NCBI GenBank assembly: GCA_905182995.1
Contig: CAJJDP010000051.1
Coordinates: forward strand, 378,718-442,717
Source of the DNA: Paramecium octaurelia
Taxonomy: Eukaryota; Ciliophora; Oligohymenophorea; Peniculida; Parameciidae
Reading direction: 5' to 3'
DNA length: 64,000 nt
The notes under the pieces were generated by a model. The model saw nothing but the letters and a program-made list of their open reading frames with translations, had not been told where the DNA came from and ran no database searches. Position numbers and translations under genes: made by a program. Below are positions 48,117-60,015 of the stretch, one piece after another; within the stretch, counting starts at the first letter, position 1; each line of letters begins with the position of its first letter.

Positions 48117-51100
48117 TCACTCTTTATTTGTCTAAAAAATGAATTTAGCTAATTTACATAATTATAAATAGTATTCCAACTCTGGATCAAGTTTCACTCC
48201 TGCAATTTCACTAAGAATTAAATTAATATGCTCCTTTATTTCCCTTAAACTCACTTTCTTCTCTATTAATTCCTTGAGTTCTTCCTTCAAAATCAATAAA
48301 TATTTCTTAGGATCCTCATCTTTTCCAATTTTTGGCATTGAAACAGAATGAAATTATCCTTTCCTTACAGATTTCTATCTTTTAAATTTATTATTATTTC
48401 TTTTCTCTTCATCATCTTCTTTGTCCTACTCTTCTTATGAAGATTCATCAACTGCTTCCCTGTTTCCTGTTTTATGTCTGCTTTTTCTGATATCTTATTA
48501 TGTTTGCTATTGACTCTCGAATGGTTTATTAACAATCTCTAATTTTTATTATTCCTTTTTAATTTATTTATTAGTGTCGATGATTTTGGTAACTGATTTT
48601 TGAAATCTCTTAGACTTCTCTGGACTTTTTGCACTTCTTTTAGACTTTTAGGGAGATAGGTCACTTGACTATTGAGAAATTTAATAATTATTAATGTCAT
48701 CTTATTTTGCATCTTGCATCTAATTGATTTCTCTGAGTTAATTAATTTGAAGATGAGTTTCTCTACCCTATGATTTGTCTTATCTCGAATGTTTGCTATC
48801 TCTTGATTATTATTTGTTCTCTACACGTTGTTCATTAGTTCTTAAATTACTTTTAATTGATGTTTGTCTAGTTAATTTATTTGGTGAAACTCTTCTGACA
48901 TTTTCATTTTCCACTTATCCTTACTATTATTTAATTGCTTGTTCTTGTTGCTAGTTAATTGCTTATTCTTCTGATGCCTCCTCAATACTATCTACCTTAG
49001 ATCTTTTATTTTAAATAGAATTATAATTGCTTGTGTTTCTAGAAGTTCTCGCAGTGGTATTATTGGATAATGATCCTGGCATTGAAGATGGAACATTATA
49101 TCCATAATCTAATTTGACTTAATTCTCAATAGGTTCCTTGTATTTTTTATCTTCCTTTGATGAAATAGTTCTACTCTAACTTTGAATATCCACACTCTTC
49201 TCTTTATCCTGGGATTCCAATGTATTCTTTCTGAAGTTGCTCACATTATCATCCCTTGAAATATTTTCAAGTTCCTCTTAGAGTTATCTGAGTTCATCCT
49301 TTTCCTTCTCTTAACTAAATAGTTTGTCCTTAAGTTTTTGTTATGAGACCCTGTTTTATTGTACGAAGTCACTCAAGAGCTTGATGTCATCATTAATGCT
49401 GTTGCTAGTATTCTTATTGTGTAAACTAATGCTCATATTGTTATGGCTATTACTCTAAACTTATTAAATATTATATTAGTGATGACTGATAGTATTTTAA
49501 GTGAGAGTCTTGTTTGCATTTGCATCCTTATATGAATTTTCAAATTATTTGGAATCTTTATAATTGAGTTTCTAATAAAATTGCATACTATTTTTTTAGG
49601 GTTATTCCTTAGATGTTTTCTCAGGGTGTTTAAAATCATCATCATAAGCAGGTTTAATGATGTCTTCGAGAGACTTCAAGGACTGCTGAGACCATTAAGA
49701 TTATAACATTTTTTCCTACCCTTAAGATTGAACTCTATGAGTATTGTTCTAATTACTGCTATTGTTATTAGACCTACTATTATTCTCTGACACCACTAGC
49801 ATTCTTCTCTATGGTGAAGTACTATTTGCCGGTTTTTGTTAAATCTTATAACTTTATTGTTTGGCATACTACAAGAATGGTTTCTGCATTTGAGCCGAGA
49901 CATTATTGTTTAATCTTGATTCCACAATAGGCTATTAGAATTATTTGTTTGATTCATTCGTCTACTTTTGTTCTAAAACATTCTAAAATATATCACTGCA
50001 TTCCCTACTATTGGGAGCTTCGGAGTATTATGGAATTGAACCTTCAGATGAGTGCTCCATCCTTATAATGTTTTTCTATTCTTCATATTGTACTCTGGCA
50101 AGTTGGAGAGCATCTTCTTGTAAAACTGAATTGTTTACAGAAATATTATTATATTCCTCCTGGGCAATCTTAGACAGAGTATCCATTATTGTTTTATGGG
50201 TACTCAATTAGATCTAATCTCCCACCTTCACAAGCTCTTTAAGTTGTTATTCAGTCTTATTCAATTCAAAATTCTTCCTTGCTTTCACCAAATTTGCATC
50301 TAATCCAACGTTGCTTGCTAATTATAGTAATTCATCAGAAAATAACGTCTTCTCTTGTTACCACCTTCGAAATTTGCTTTTTGTATTGTTAGATGTGAGT
50401 GTGTATTCCCTTTGCCACTCATTTACTGTTTTTTCGAATTCCTTTTAGATTTAATCTACAGAGTTGAATAACCTTTTGATTTCCAAGATCTTTACAAAGT
50501 TCTCAGCATCTCCAGCTCCCTTGATTCTATCCTGAACTATATTCTTAAATGTAACGTAGTCATAGTACCCCAAACTTTAAACTCCTTATTCAGAAATCAA
50601 CTATATTATTCTGTTAACAAAAACATCCTATAACTGAAACAATGATTTATCTTTGTGTTCTTATCCAGCATGCAAATCCAACACTTAATATGTTATAGAT
50701 TTCCTGTATTCAGGAATTTATCTAGATGGAAAAGGTGGGGTGGGAGATTTCACATTTCTTAAAATTTCTTAATAAAACTTTAGATCATCCTTCTACTTTT
50801 GCATCATCAATTTACAATATTCAGGATTTTATCTAACTTCCTCAGGACTCTATAGAATATTAATAGGAACGCTTTGTTTGAATTTCCGTGCCTCCTCTAT
50901 CCACCACTAATTAATTGCAAAATGTCTAAAAATATGCTTAAAGAAATCCAAATTCAATTCTTCTTAGAATCCTCCACTATGTTACTAAACATAATTGATA
51001 TAATTTCGTATTGGAAATGGTGTATGGAGTGATGAATCAACTCTCTTAATTTCTTTCTTTTCCCATTTTGGAACCAAGTAAACATTTGTATTCCATTATT

Positions 51101-51221
51101 ATCTTGAATCAACCAAAGGTGGTTTATGCTGACTAAGACCCAATTCATTTGTTGGAGGTGTTTAGGAAGGTTCTTACTTTTACTGCTAAAATTTATGTTT
51201 TAGCTTATTATAAAATTACAT
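48117..51221 (-). CDS. 1034-aa Q/N/S-rich protein, unrecognised
   Basis: A single uninterrupted frame of 1035 codons. The N-terminal 200 residues are more ordered: VYLVPKWEKKEIKRVDSSLH, NLDFFKHIFRHFAINQWW, RQIPEYRKSITYQVLDLHAG, YYDYVTFKNIVQDRIKGAGD. A coiled coil follows (about 270-400). Residues 430-930 are low complexity, dominated by Q, N, S and K, with glutamines mostly from TAA/TAG and basic SPEKSKRF/SPQKSKRS-type repeats. The C-terminal 70 residues are helical again (PKKYLLILKEELKELIEKKV). Nothing matches a family I know; prion-like composition suggests a scaffold or granule protein. The start ATG has only AT-rich DNA upstream. Confidence 0.75.
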
Positions 51222-52154
51222 TTAATATCAAAACTTGAAATTATAACACTTCAATAAATCTTCGTTGTTCATCTCTAAATTGTAATCACACGAAAGAAAT
51301 ATGTATTAATTATTCTCATACATGAACATGTATATGATAAACTGAAGATTTACAAAAAATATTTATACAATATTTTTAGATGCAATTATTCATGTTTTCA
51401 AAGTGTCCCAATTAGACTTTAATTTAACTAATGATATTCAGAATTCTTAATATTATTATGAGAAATAATTGAGGATCAAAAATAAATTTATATTCATTTA
51501 GCTAAAGATTATTCATTTACACAATCTCTAAAATCATTCCAATATAACAGATATCAATTATTTTATTTAGAATTCAAATTGAAACTTACTTAGGACATGG
51601 CTAAATAAGATTGTGGTGTAAATCTATATTTCAGCTAACTACAGTAAGGAGTTTGGATTGTAGTCTTTCATTTGAAACAATATCATTTCTTTTAATTATG
51701 ATTCTTACTTCTTATATATCTGAGAGAGATTAATTCACACATTTTCTTATAAGGATTAATATGGCTAAAATTAGATAAAAATTTATTAATAAGGGAAAAT
51801 ACTTTAAAATTAGATAAATGATTTAGAATAATAAACAATTTGTAGAATTAATTATCGTCTTTGATATTATTACATGTGATTCTAAATAAATTATGTATAT
51901 TGGATGTTCAAATTTTCGGATAGTATACACAAAATAACATAAATTTCAAGATCAATTATTTCGAAAAGGAAACAAATAGTGAAAATTCAAATTTTCTTTG
52001 AATTAAATTCATAAGCAATGCTTATATATAAATATATTAAGATAAATTATCTCAAGGGTATAGACGATTAGAAAATTTGTAGGATAAATGGACTACAAAT
52101 TGTTGTATTCGAATAGAAATTATTAATGCTATACATTATAAAATACAATTTATA
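51222..52154. other. Longest intergenic gap; possible gene remnant
   Basis: 933 bp. Between about 51430 and 52000 the plus strand gives protein-like but unjoined segments (for example DYSFTQSLKSFQYNRYQLFY, NLYFSQLQQGVWIVVFHLKQ and YIGCSNFRIVYTKQHKFQ) in different frames with no start codon. I could not build a gene model with GT..AG introns. It may be a decayed gene or chance. Confidence 0.35.
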
Positions 52155-53443
52155 ATGAGGCCTTCAAAAGAATTAAGGAGTAATGCAAGTAGAATTTAAG
52201 AAATCGTTAAAACAAAGCCAAAGTCTGAGCTAAAGCCTGAGCCACCAGTACAAGTGTATTCTTTCCCCTGTTTTGAGCATAACTAAGAGGTAAAATTAGT
52301 TTGCTTTGATAACTCTTGTAAAGAAAATAGATTATAATGCATTCAATGTATTAAACAAGGAGTTCATATTTCTCATCCTTAAAATTAAGAAGATTTCAAT
52401 TAGCTAATTGACTATTTTAATAATAATGAATAATCCTGTATGGCTTTAATTCATAACCTAAATGAATAAATGGGTTTAGCTAGAGACTAATTTAAACTCT
52501 TGATTGAAGGAATTAAGAAGAAATATCAGATATCTTACAACAGAGTAAAATCCTGTAATTCCATATAATTGAATTCTTTATTTTCAGACATTCTCCAATT
52601 TAAATAATTTGAATAAGCACTATTAAGAAAAATTTAATAATCATTTTAGGATTTCAAAGATTAATTGGAAGTATTCTACTTTGATCTAAAATTATATGAA
52701 TTCAACTCTGCTGATCCTTCTAATTAAGAGAGATAGAAATCAGATTAATTATTTGAAGAAGGTAACAAATCTATAAAATTAGGATTTACACTATATTCGA
52801 AAAATAACTTTAATGAGGCGATAAAATATTTTGATAAATCAATAAATTATTACCCACGCAATCAGTAATCATTGCGTTGCAAAGGTAATATTATGACTAA
52901 GTTTAGCTGATAGTTTAAGGAATCTTAACAAACTAGATGAGGCCATCATTTGGGTAGATAAAGCCTTGCAAATAGATCAAAACGACAAATTTTCATTGCT
53001 TTGCAAAGGTACAACTATTTCTTCAAGTATAAGCTCGGTGTTTATCAATCATTGGATAATAAAATGAAGCAATCACTTTGGCAGATAAAGTGTTATTGTT
53101 ACAATTCAATCTAAACTTGGATGCATTATGTACTAAAAGTAATTAATTTTGATTTTAAGGTAACTCATTACGATTATTGAATATGCTTCCATAAGCAATG
53201 GATGTTATTGAAAAGTCTCTAAAAATAAATCCAAAACATTTTGAATCGTTAACTGTTAAAGGTTATAAACTTTATAATTATAGGCTTATGTTTACAAGAT
53301 CAGAAACAATATTAAGAAGCTTTAAAATATTATGAAAAAGCGTTAGAGATCGATTCAAATCATTAATTAACTAAAGATAGAAAAGGTTCTATAATAAATA
53401 TAATTATTTAGCTCAATGTTTAGCAGCTTTAAATAATACTTGA
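52155..53443 (+). CDS. B-box-like zinc finger plus TPR protein
   Basis: 390 residues after removing five introns (22, 25, 21, 22, 26 nt). Residues about 35-80 form a B-box-type zinc site: FPCFEHNQEVKLVCFDNSCK, RLQCIQCIKQGVHISHP. A coiled coil spans about 90-200. Then come TPR motifs: LYSKNNFNEAIKYFDKSINY, NKLDEAIIWVDKALQIDQND, QNEAITLADKVLLLQ, LPQAMDVIEKSLKINPKHF, and KQYQEALKYYEKALEIDSNH. Each of the five introns lies in phase 1 after a CK/TK/VK/RK pair at the end of a repeat, so exons correspond to single TPR units. Two introns end in AAG. A protein-interaction scaffold of the kind abundant in Paramecium; partner unknown. Confidence 0.82.
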
Positions 53444-53476
53444 GATTTAATAGAACATACAAATTAAAAATATTTT

Positions 53477-53813
53477 TCACATAATATCATAGTTCTATAT
53501 CTAAGTCCTTAATTTATTTATATATCTTTCTCTTGATTCCTCAAAAAATTATAGAAAGGAATCAGCAAGTGACTTATTTACCCCATCAGTTTTGCATTTC
53601 AAAAGCACCTCCCAATGAATTTATGTTCTGATTATTTTTTAAAGTCTAGTTTAAGTGGTTCCAAGGTCAATTCGTTTTAAATTTTCAAATGAATCTTCCT
53701 TTTATATAAACCAATATTAAAAATAATTTAATTCTTTCCTAAATCTGATTAATATATTCTATTAGATCTACTAATTAGACAATATATATATTTAGGATTT
53801 GAATTTAGCTCAT
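53477..53813 (-). CDS. Small spliced protein, 104 aa
   Basis: ATG at 53813, one 22-nt intron (53759-53780), TGA at 53477-53479; coding length is exactly 105 codons. The first exon is MSQIQILNIYI; the second reads NILIRFRKELNYFQYWFIQK, NLKRIDLGTTQTRLQKIIRT, IHWEVLLKCKTDGVNKSLAD and SFLQFFEESRERYINKLRTQ. It is helical and charged with normal amino-acid variety, unlike chance AT-rich frames. Family not recognised. It sits between the TPR gene (convergent, 33 bp between stops) and the bromodomain gene on the same strand. Confidence 0.55.
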
Positions 53814-53860
53814 GTGTACAAACTTAAAATAATTAAGTTAATGTGAAATTATTATATAAT

Positions 53861-54545
53861 TCATATTTTAACCTTCTTATTTATCTCATCCCCTGTCATC
53901 CAAGTTTAAATTTAATTCTAGCACTTTGTAAATGTATCAAAATCAATATTATCTATGATGATTTAGAATCTCTCTTTGCTGACTACGACAAAGGCACTTG
54001 GACTACCTGTCTAAATGATCTGAACTAATGCACCAATTTGATCAGGATTTAATTATTTAAGAATGTTTGAGAACTCTACTTTCTCACTATGAGAAATTGT
54101 TAAATGAGTGTCTTCCTAAACTGCTTCATCAGTAATCTTTCTAATTTTTATTGAGCTTTAAGGCACATTTACTAATGGGAGATAATTTTTCACATATTTT
54201 TTAAAGGATTTTTCAAGCTTCTCAGATAGTTTAGTTATCCACTAAATTAGGATATATACTTACACTAGAAGGTCCATTGTACAACTTGCAGTTGTCCCAT
54301 ATTGATTGGATATCATCTAAACATTCTTCTACACATTTATACTCTGAATTTTATAATTTTTTCTCACAAGTGCCCAAATCCATTGGTTTTTTAATTACAC
54401 TTAAATAATCATGTAAACCTAGGGTTTTATAATCAACAGGTTATCTAAATTCTAAGCTATCATTTGAATCAATAAGTTATTATAAAATTTGATTTAATTT
54501 TTTCAATTCCTCCTTATTTATGGGTGTCGGAGTTCCTTTGATCAT
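53861..54545 (-). CDS. BET-type bromodomain protein (bromodomain + NET)
   Basis: 220 residues, one 22-nt intron (54242-54263). The bromodomain (about 10-95) has EFRQPVDYKTLGLHDYLSVI, KKPMDLGTCEKKL, and IWDNCKLYNGPSS with the acetyl-lysine-binding asparagine. An NET (extraterminal) domain follows at about 150-210: EKVEFSNILKQLNPDQIGAL, VQIIQTGSPSAF, and an acidic IDNIDFDTFTKC ending. One bromodomain plus NET in a 220-residue protein is a minimal BET protein, shorter than yeast Bdf1 or human BRD proteins, which carry two bromodomains. It would read acetylated histones and recruit partners through NET. The intron lies right after the bromodomain's YN motif. Confidence 0.9.
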
Positions 54546-54968
54546 TCAATAATTTTTATATTTATTTTCTTCAATTTCTAGATTAAAATTGATTATAAAC
54601 TTAATAATCATATATTTATTTTGCTAAATATAAAATATATGATTATTTTTTACTGATCCATTTTCTGATGATTATTATTTCCTAGTATTCTAATGCTTCA
54701 ATAATTATGAGTAACTGATTCTATATTGAGATTTGAACTTAGTTCAAATTATAGTTGAAATTTATGGTCACCCTGATTTTTGACAATAATTTATTATAAA
54801 AAAGTTCTTATTTATTAATATTATATTACTTATTTAAATAGGCATCAGGTTAATTTTCATAGTTGAAAACCTGTAATTTTCGAGATTTTGAATGGAATTG
54901 TTATAATAATTAGTAGATAATCTTAGTTTTTATTGGAACTAAAGTATATAAATTAATTATTTTCAATA
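54546..54968. other. Divergent intergenic region
   Basis: 423 bp of AT-rich DNA between the BET gene (minus) and the CFAP157-like gene (plus). No other feature seen. Confidence 0.4.
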
Positions 54969-56452
54969 ATGTCTAAGTAAAATAAAGGATAAAATCAAAA
55001 TTAAGATGGGTTAACTCAGGAATTGGATGCTTAACGAAGAGACCTTATGAAGGCAATATCGACTCATAAAAATATGAAAGATCGTCTTGATAGAATGTAA
55101 CTTCTTGTAATAGGAATTTAGGGAGAATGAGAGAGATAAATTTGGGAATGAGAATGTGGAGGTGAAAAGGAAATTATCGGATGAAAAAAAAGAGTTAATA
55201 GATTTGATCGAATTTCATAAAAAGGAAAAGGAGGAGTTGAGAGAGGAAAAACAGAAAATTGAGTTTGAGTATGGAGTGTTACAAAGGAAGATGGCTGATA
55301 TAGATGAGGATTATAGTATGATGAAGTATTTATTGAACTAGAGAAAATGATGGAGAAGCAAAGGCAACTCTTTGAGGCTGATAAATAACCATTGCTCGAT
55401 AAAATAAAATATTTGGAAGCCCGATTGGAGAAGATTGATAGTTTTTTACAGACAAAGGCTGACTTAGAAAATGAGAGAGCAAAATTGATAGAAACATTGG
55501 CATAAGAAAGGAAGGATAAATAGAGGGAATTGGCAGATAAGGAGAAAGAGAAAGTTAAGGAAACAGGTAATGAAATAACTATGTATTTATATAGATCAAT
55601 TAAAGAAAGAAATGCTTCATAAAATACAGGAAACAAAGTCGTCATTGTTGGCATTGAAAAAGGAATAATTGGAAACTACAACTAGATTAACAGTTTTACA
55701 AAATCATTAACTGACTACAGAACTGGAATATCAATCAAAGCAGACAGAAAAGTTGTTGTTTAAGAATTCAAAGTTATCAGAATAAGTAACAAGTTTAAAG
55801 AGAGATATAGAAATTCATAAATAAGTTGAATAGGAATTGGCAAAGAGATCTCATTTCTCTTAGAAACTAATTAAGAAATTGACAGCAAAGATAAAAGAGT
55901 TAGAGGACTAATAAGAATAATAACAATTGGAAGAATAGGAGTAGAATCCATAATAGAAGGAGATTCCTTAGGAGGCAGAGAAGATGAAGGAATAAGAGAT
56001 TATTTAATTGGAGAAGAAAATAGCAAAATTATAAAATGACAATGACATTTTGAGAAATGAGAATAATCATCTCCTTACTAGATTAGATACTATAAGATTG
56101 GAGGAGAATAAGTTTGCCAATTTATCAGTTATATTAGCAAGTAATTTGGAGTATTTAAAGAATAATTCCAATGAAGATATAAAGGATGTGATTGACCTAC
56201 AGGAATTGTAAATGAAAATTATTATTATTCTTTAGACGAGAGAAGAGTGTGAATGATTGGACATCAAATTAGAAGACGGCAATAATGAGTATTCTATTGA
56301 TGTAAGCTTAATAATACCTGACAAAGAAGAATCTAAATTTGTCCGATACTAATTAGATAAACAACAATAATACTATGGCGGAGAATGTCACGATAGTAGA
56401 TAATGCAAACAAATCAGTCTAATTGCCAAGTATCTCATAAATTTTATTGTGA
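54969..56452 (+). CDS. CFAP157: CFAP157-like ciliary coiled-coil protein
   Basis: 458 residues; introns 55097-55121, 55316-55341, 55567-55594 and 56208-56235. Almost entirely coiled coil, with LTVLQNHQLTTELEYQSKQT, LKRDIEIHKQVEQELAKRSH and FSQKLIKKLTAKIKELEDQQ, which resembles the conserved core of CFAP157, and a conserved-looking end REKSVNDWTSNQKTAIMS. Family role: axonemal or basal-body-associated protein needed for motile cilia, under FOXJ1 in animals. Without the last intron the frame runs into a TGA at 56254; with it a sensible C-terminus appears. The assignment rests on pattern memory, so a different ciliary coiled-coil family is possible. Confidence 0.65.
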
Positions 56453-56924
56453 AGAAATAAAATAAGATGAAGAACAAGCATCCCAATAAGTCTCAAAAAG
56501 ATTTTAAGGTGTCTCACTTGATATTAGCACCTAAATAGTGAAGAGCAATTTGAGAGACTGGGGTAAACCGGCAGCATCATAGCAATCCAGCTAGTTATCC
56601 AGAAAATATAAGTTAAAATGATTATTAATATTATTATTATCCTACCCTCTGTGGGAGAAGAAAAAACATTAATTAATCTAATCATATATACCTTCACTTT
56701 TCATCATAGTTTTGTGTATCTTCTTGTTTCTTGAACATACTATTAAATATAATATAATATGTGAGGGTATTGGTTCAATATTCCCTTACTCCTGTATTAT
56801 GGCACTAGAAAGAGATTCAATATTATTATAAATAATATTTATTTTGCCTTTATAAGTGTAATTAAAAATAAAATTTAACGTAAATTAATTTAATATCTGT
56901 TTGCAAATACCTTTTATACATAAA
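56453..56924. other. Intergenic region upstream of CDH1
   Basis: 472 bp. Its first 110 bp are still rather coding-like in composition in other frames, probably by chance; the rest is AT-rich. No feature called. Confidence 0.4.
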
Positions 56925-58560
56925 ATGTCAACGAATACAATCAAAATGTTACAATAACGTAATATAGATGTGGAAGTCTCGTGTTTTGATGAGAAATTAC
57001 AAATATCCCCTTCAAAATAAAATAAGGAAAATTCACATCATATGAAGGCAAAAACCTGTGATATGAGTGATCTTATCAAAATGTTACATAAAGTAGAGAT
57101 CCAAAGTACTTAACAAGGAGGTATTAACAGTTTTTAATTTCTATAGACTAAATTGAAGTAGAATAAGATAGTACGCCCAAAAAGTAAATTCAGCAAGGAA
57201 AGACTTGCAGATACATTCCTTTAAGGAGTGGATAGAAACAAACTCTGGTTGAGGAATTCTAGTATAGAGAGATTGAGGATGAAAACTAAGAACCTTAGAA
57301 GGGAAGTGATTACAAAGATTAAGGAAATGTCTCACTAAAGGATATATATAAGATGCACGTCTTTGGGCAACCCTTACAAAGTGAGTAGTTACATTGGGAA
57401 TCCAAAAATATCTTCAGATTCAATGACGACACTCCTTAGAAAAGAAAGATCCTATAAGACATCAATCCTTCAGTGTTAGAAACCTATAATAATCTGATTG
57501 AATATAGAGAATAGTTCTAAAATAGTTCGGATTATCAATACAGTCAAAGGAAAATAAACAAAGTTCCATTTAAAGTTTTGGATGCACCTCAATTATAGGA
57601 CGATTTTTATTTGAATCTGATAGATTGGAGCTCATAGAATGTCTTATCAGTGGCATTGTCTTCCTCTGTTTATTTGTGGTCTGCCTATAATAATAGAGTA
57701 ACTAAATTCTGTGATTTCGGAAATAATGACGTAGTTTGTTCATTGATTTGGAATCCAATGGGTAATCAATTGGCAATTGGTACTGGCTCTGGAGAGATCC
57801 ATATTTACGATTAGGAGAAGATGAAGAGAATGTAAATCATAGAGGGACATTCTGCAAGAGTGGGATCATTGGCGTGGAGTGGACATGTATAAATATGCTT
57901 ATATAATTTAGACTCTTTGTTCTGGTTCCAAAGACAGATCAATTATACTGCATGATCCAAGATAGAAGAGATAAACTGGAAAATTTGAGGGACACAAATA
58001 AGAAGTTTGTGGTTTGAAATGGTCTCCAGATGAATACCAATTAGCCTCAGGTGGAAATGATAATAAATTATTCGTTTGGAGAATGGGTTCATAGATCCCT
58101 CTTGCTAAGTTCAGCCAACATCAAGCAGCTGTCAAAGCCATAGCTTGGTCTCCTCATAGACATGGATTGTTATCATCTGGTGGAGGAACTGCAGATAGAA
58201 CCATCAGATTCTTTAATACTTTGACCACTCAACAATTAGATTGGATAGACACTGGATCATAAGTTTGCAATCTGATGTTCAGTAAGAATGTCAACGAATT
58301 TGTTTCCACTCATGGATATAGTATGAATTAAATTGTCTGTTGGAAATACCCAAATTTACAAAAGGTAGTCCTTTCTTAAATCATAGGTCACCACTCTTAT
58401 GGGACACACTTCAAGAGTTTTATTTTTAGCAATGTCTCCAGATGGAGAAACCATCGTTACTGGTGCTGGTGATGAAACTCTTAGATTCTGGAATGCATTC
58501 CCAAAAAAAGAAGAAGCTTAACCAATAAACACTATCTTGCTACCTCAGATGATTAGATGA
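56925..58560 (+). CDS. CDH1: APC/C activator CDH1/FZR1 (Cdc20 family)
   Basis: 520 residues with introns 57121-57146, 57887-57911 and 58365-58386. A C-box (CRYIPLRSG, about residue 85) near the N-terminus binds the APC/C. A seven-bladed WD40 propeller follows, with [93 protein letters not shown] and [20 protein letters not shown]. The protein ends exactly in MIR, the C-terminal Ile-Arg tail that docks on APC3. All three APC/C contact features are present. The GGTADRxIRFxN blade and lack of a Mad2-binding motif that I can see favour CDH1 over CDC20. Role: substrate recognition for mitotic exit and G1. Confidence 0.92.
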
Positions 58561-58607
58561 AAAGTATTTTATACTACTTTATATAAATATTAAACAAATT
58601 TATCCTA

Positions 58608-59294
58608 TCAGTAGAGAAGTCTTTGGATTCCTTCATTAAAAAATCTGGTATTTTGGAGAGTTTCAATGGCTTGTTTCCATTGTTTTCCTCCCCAATTCAC
58701 TGTGATAAATAATGCAGTAGCCTCACCACAAATATTTTTATCATTATCATAAACAATTGCCTTCAAAAATACCTTCCTTCCTTGTACTTTCTCAACTTCA
58801 CAACTAATTAAATAGTCTTTATTTGTATGAATGGTGTTATTTAAATTTAGTTGGAGGTTGGCAGTCACTGAAGGTATGAATCCGGTTGCCAAAAAGCTTA
58901 GCTATCCGAATGCATTATCAATGAGAGTTGCCAACAATCCACTATTTACATCGTTGTTATTCCCTCTAACTTCATCTGCAGCATTAAATACTACATGGAG
59001 ATGATGGTTATTCTCTGAGCTAATTATATCGACGTCTCTTGGTAAGTACACTTTAAAAAAATTGAAAGCCTTCTCATTTTGAACAATCATGTTGTGAAGG
59101 AAGTGTCTCTCTGGAGAACTGTGAAGAAAATCGATTATTTTTGGTTAAGAGTAGTTTTCATTTTGAATAAATTCCTGAAAACTATGGGATTCTTCCTCTT
59201 AATTCGAGGCTTGTAACATCTTGAGATAAGGTTAAGATGCGTTGATCATATAGCCACACGCCCAAGCTGCACAAAATGCTATTGATTTTTTCAT
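58608..59294 (-). CDS. Hotdog-fold acyl-CoA thioesterase
   Basis: 228 residues, no intron. Residues about 75-215 form a hotdog domain: VNSGLLATLIDNAFGQLSFL (the helix with the catalytic region), ATGFIPSVTANLQLNLNNTI, DYLISCEVEKVQGRKVFLKA and NICGEATALFITVNW. This resembles PaaI/THEM4-type thioesterases, in which the Asn/Asp at the helix start and a serine/threonine act in hydrolysis. The N-terminus begins MKKSIAFCAAWACGYMI, a possible signal or mitochondrial targeting segment. Its stop lies 48 bp from the stop of the convergent CDH1 gene. Substrate: a fatty acyl-CoA, chain length not predictable. Confidence 0.82.
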
Positions 59295-59509
59295 AATTTG
59301 GTTATTTTTAGAATAGATTTGATAAATGATTTACGCCTGGACTTAAAATTTTATAAAATAGTATATTGCGTATTAAATCTAATTAAACAATTTTTATCAA
59401 ATATAATAATATGATTGCATATTATTTTAATATTAAATATATTTATTGTATAATTTATGTCGATATTTCATAACAACTGCTTTGCATATACAATTTTTAT
59501 AATTAAAAT

Positions 59510-59982
59510 TCATTAGGTCAATTAAGGTAGTATTTATTAAGTTTATTGATAATCCCTTACTATAGTAGTTCTTAATTGATTGGGCATATCATATTTTAAT
59601 ACTTTATGAACCCATTTTGTAAGTAATCTTCTGGCTTTGATTTCACATTTTTTTATTGTACCTGAACAACCTAATACTTTAATTTTAATTGGGAGTCCTC
59701 TAAACATATTCATAAACAAGAGAGTATTCCATATTATATTTTTATAATCCCTAGCTACTCGCAAAATAAACAATCTTGACACTGTATTTAGGTATTTTAC
59801 TATATTAGATAATTTCAGAATCTACCTTAAAATGAAAATTAAATTCTGGCTGATCCAAAATCACCAAAATGATATTAGACTTGATCTCTAATTTCATTTA
59901 ACAGGTCCCTCTCTGAGAATTCCTTCTCTTAATTCTCTTAAACATATTCGCATACAAAGTATCGATTCTTAAACCTGACCAT
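59510..59982 (-). CDS. POP5: RNase P/MRP subunit POP5
   Basis: 148 residues; one 26-nt intron, 59800-59825. The protein reads MVRFKNRYFVCEYV, LLNEIRDQVQYHFGDFGSAR, IQFSFQVKYLNTVSRLFILR, VARDYKNIIWNTLLF, and PIKIKVLGCSGTIKKCEIKA. These match Pop5/Rpp14 (MVRFKxRYLLxE, FGDxGxxxxxxxxxVKYxNxxTxxxIIRxxRDxYxxVWxAL, VxRVSGTIRKxQ). POP5 is a protein subunit of RNase P and RNase MRP, which process tRNA and rRNA in the nucleus. The second exon alone would start at an internal position and look like an orphan; the spliced form explains it. 33 bp from the next gene on the same strand. Confidence 0.92.
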
Positions 59983-60015
59983 TTTTATTATTATTTTTTA
60001 TATATTTATATACTC

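Noticed and set aside
55118-55654. Minus-strand Ser/Phe/Leu-rich open frame
   Set aside because: It is the antisense of a coiled-coil coding region, which depletes TCA/TTA/CTA in that frame.
56251-56256. In-frame TGA inside the CFAP157-like frame, suggesting read-through or selenocysteine
   Set aside because: A 28-nt GT..TAG intron at 56208-56235 shifts the frame and gives a sensible C-terminus (REKSVNDW..) ending at a normal TGA.
59543-59782. Short minus-strand protein resembling an Alba domain
   Set aside because: It is the second exon of POP5; the spliced protein matches POP5 from its first residue.
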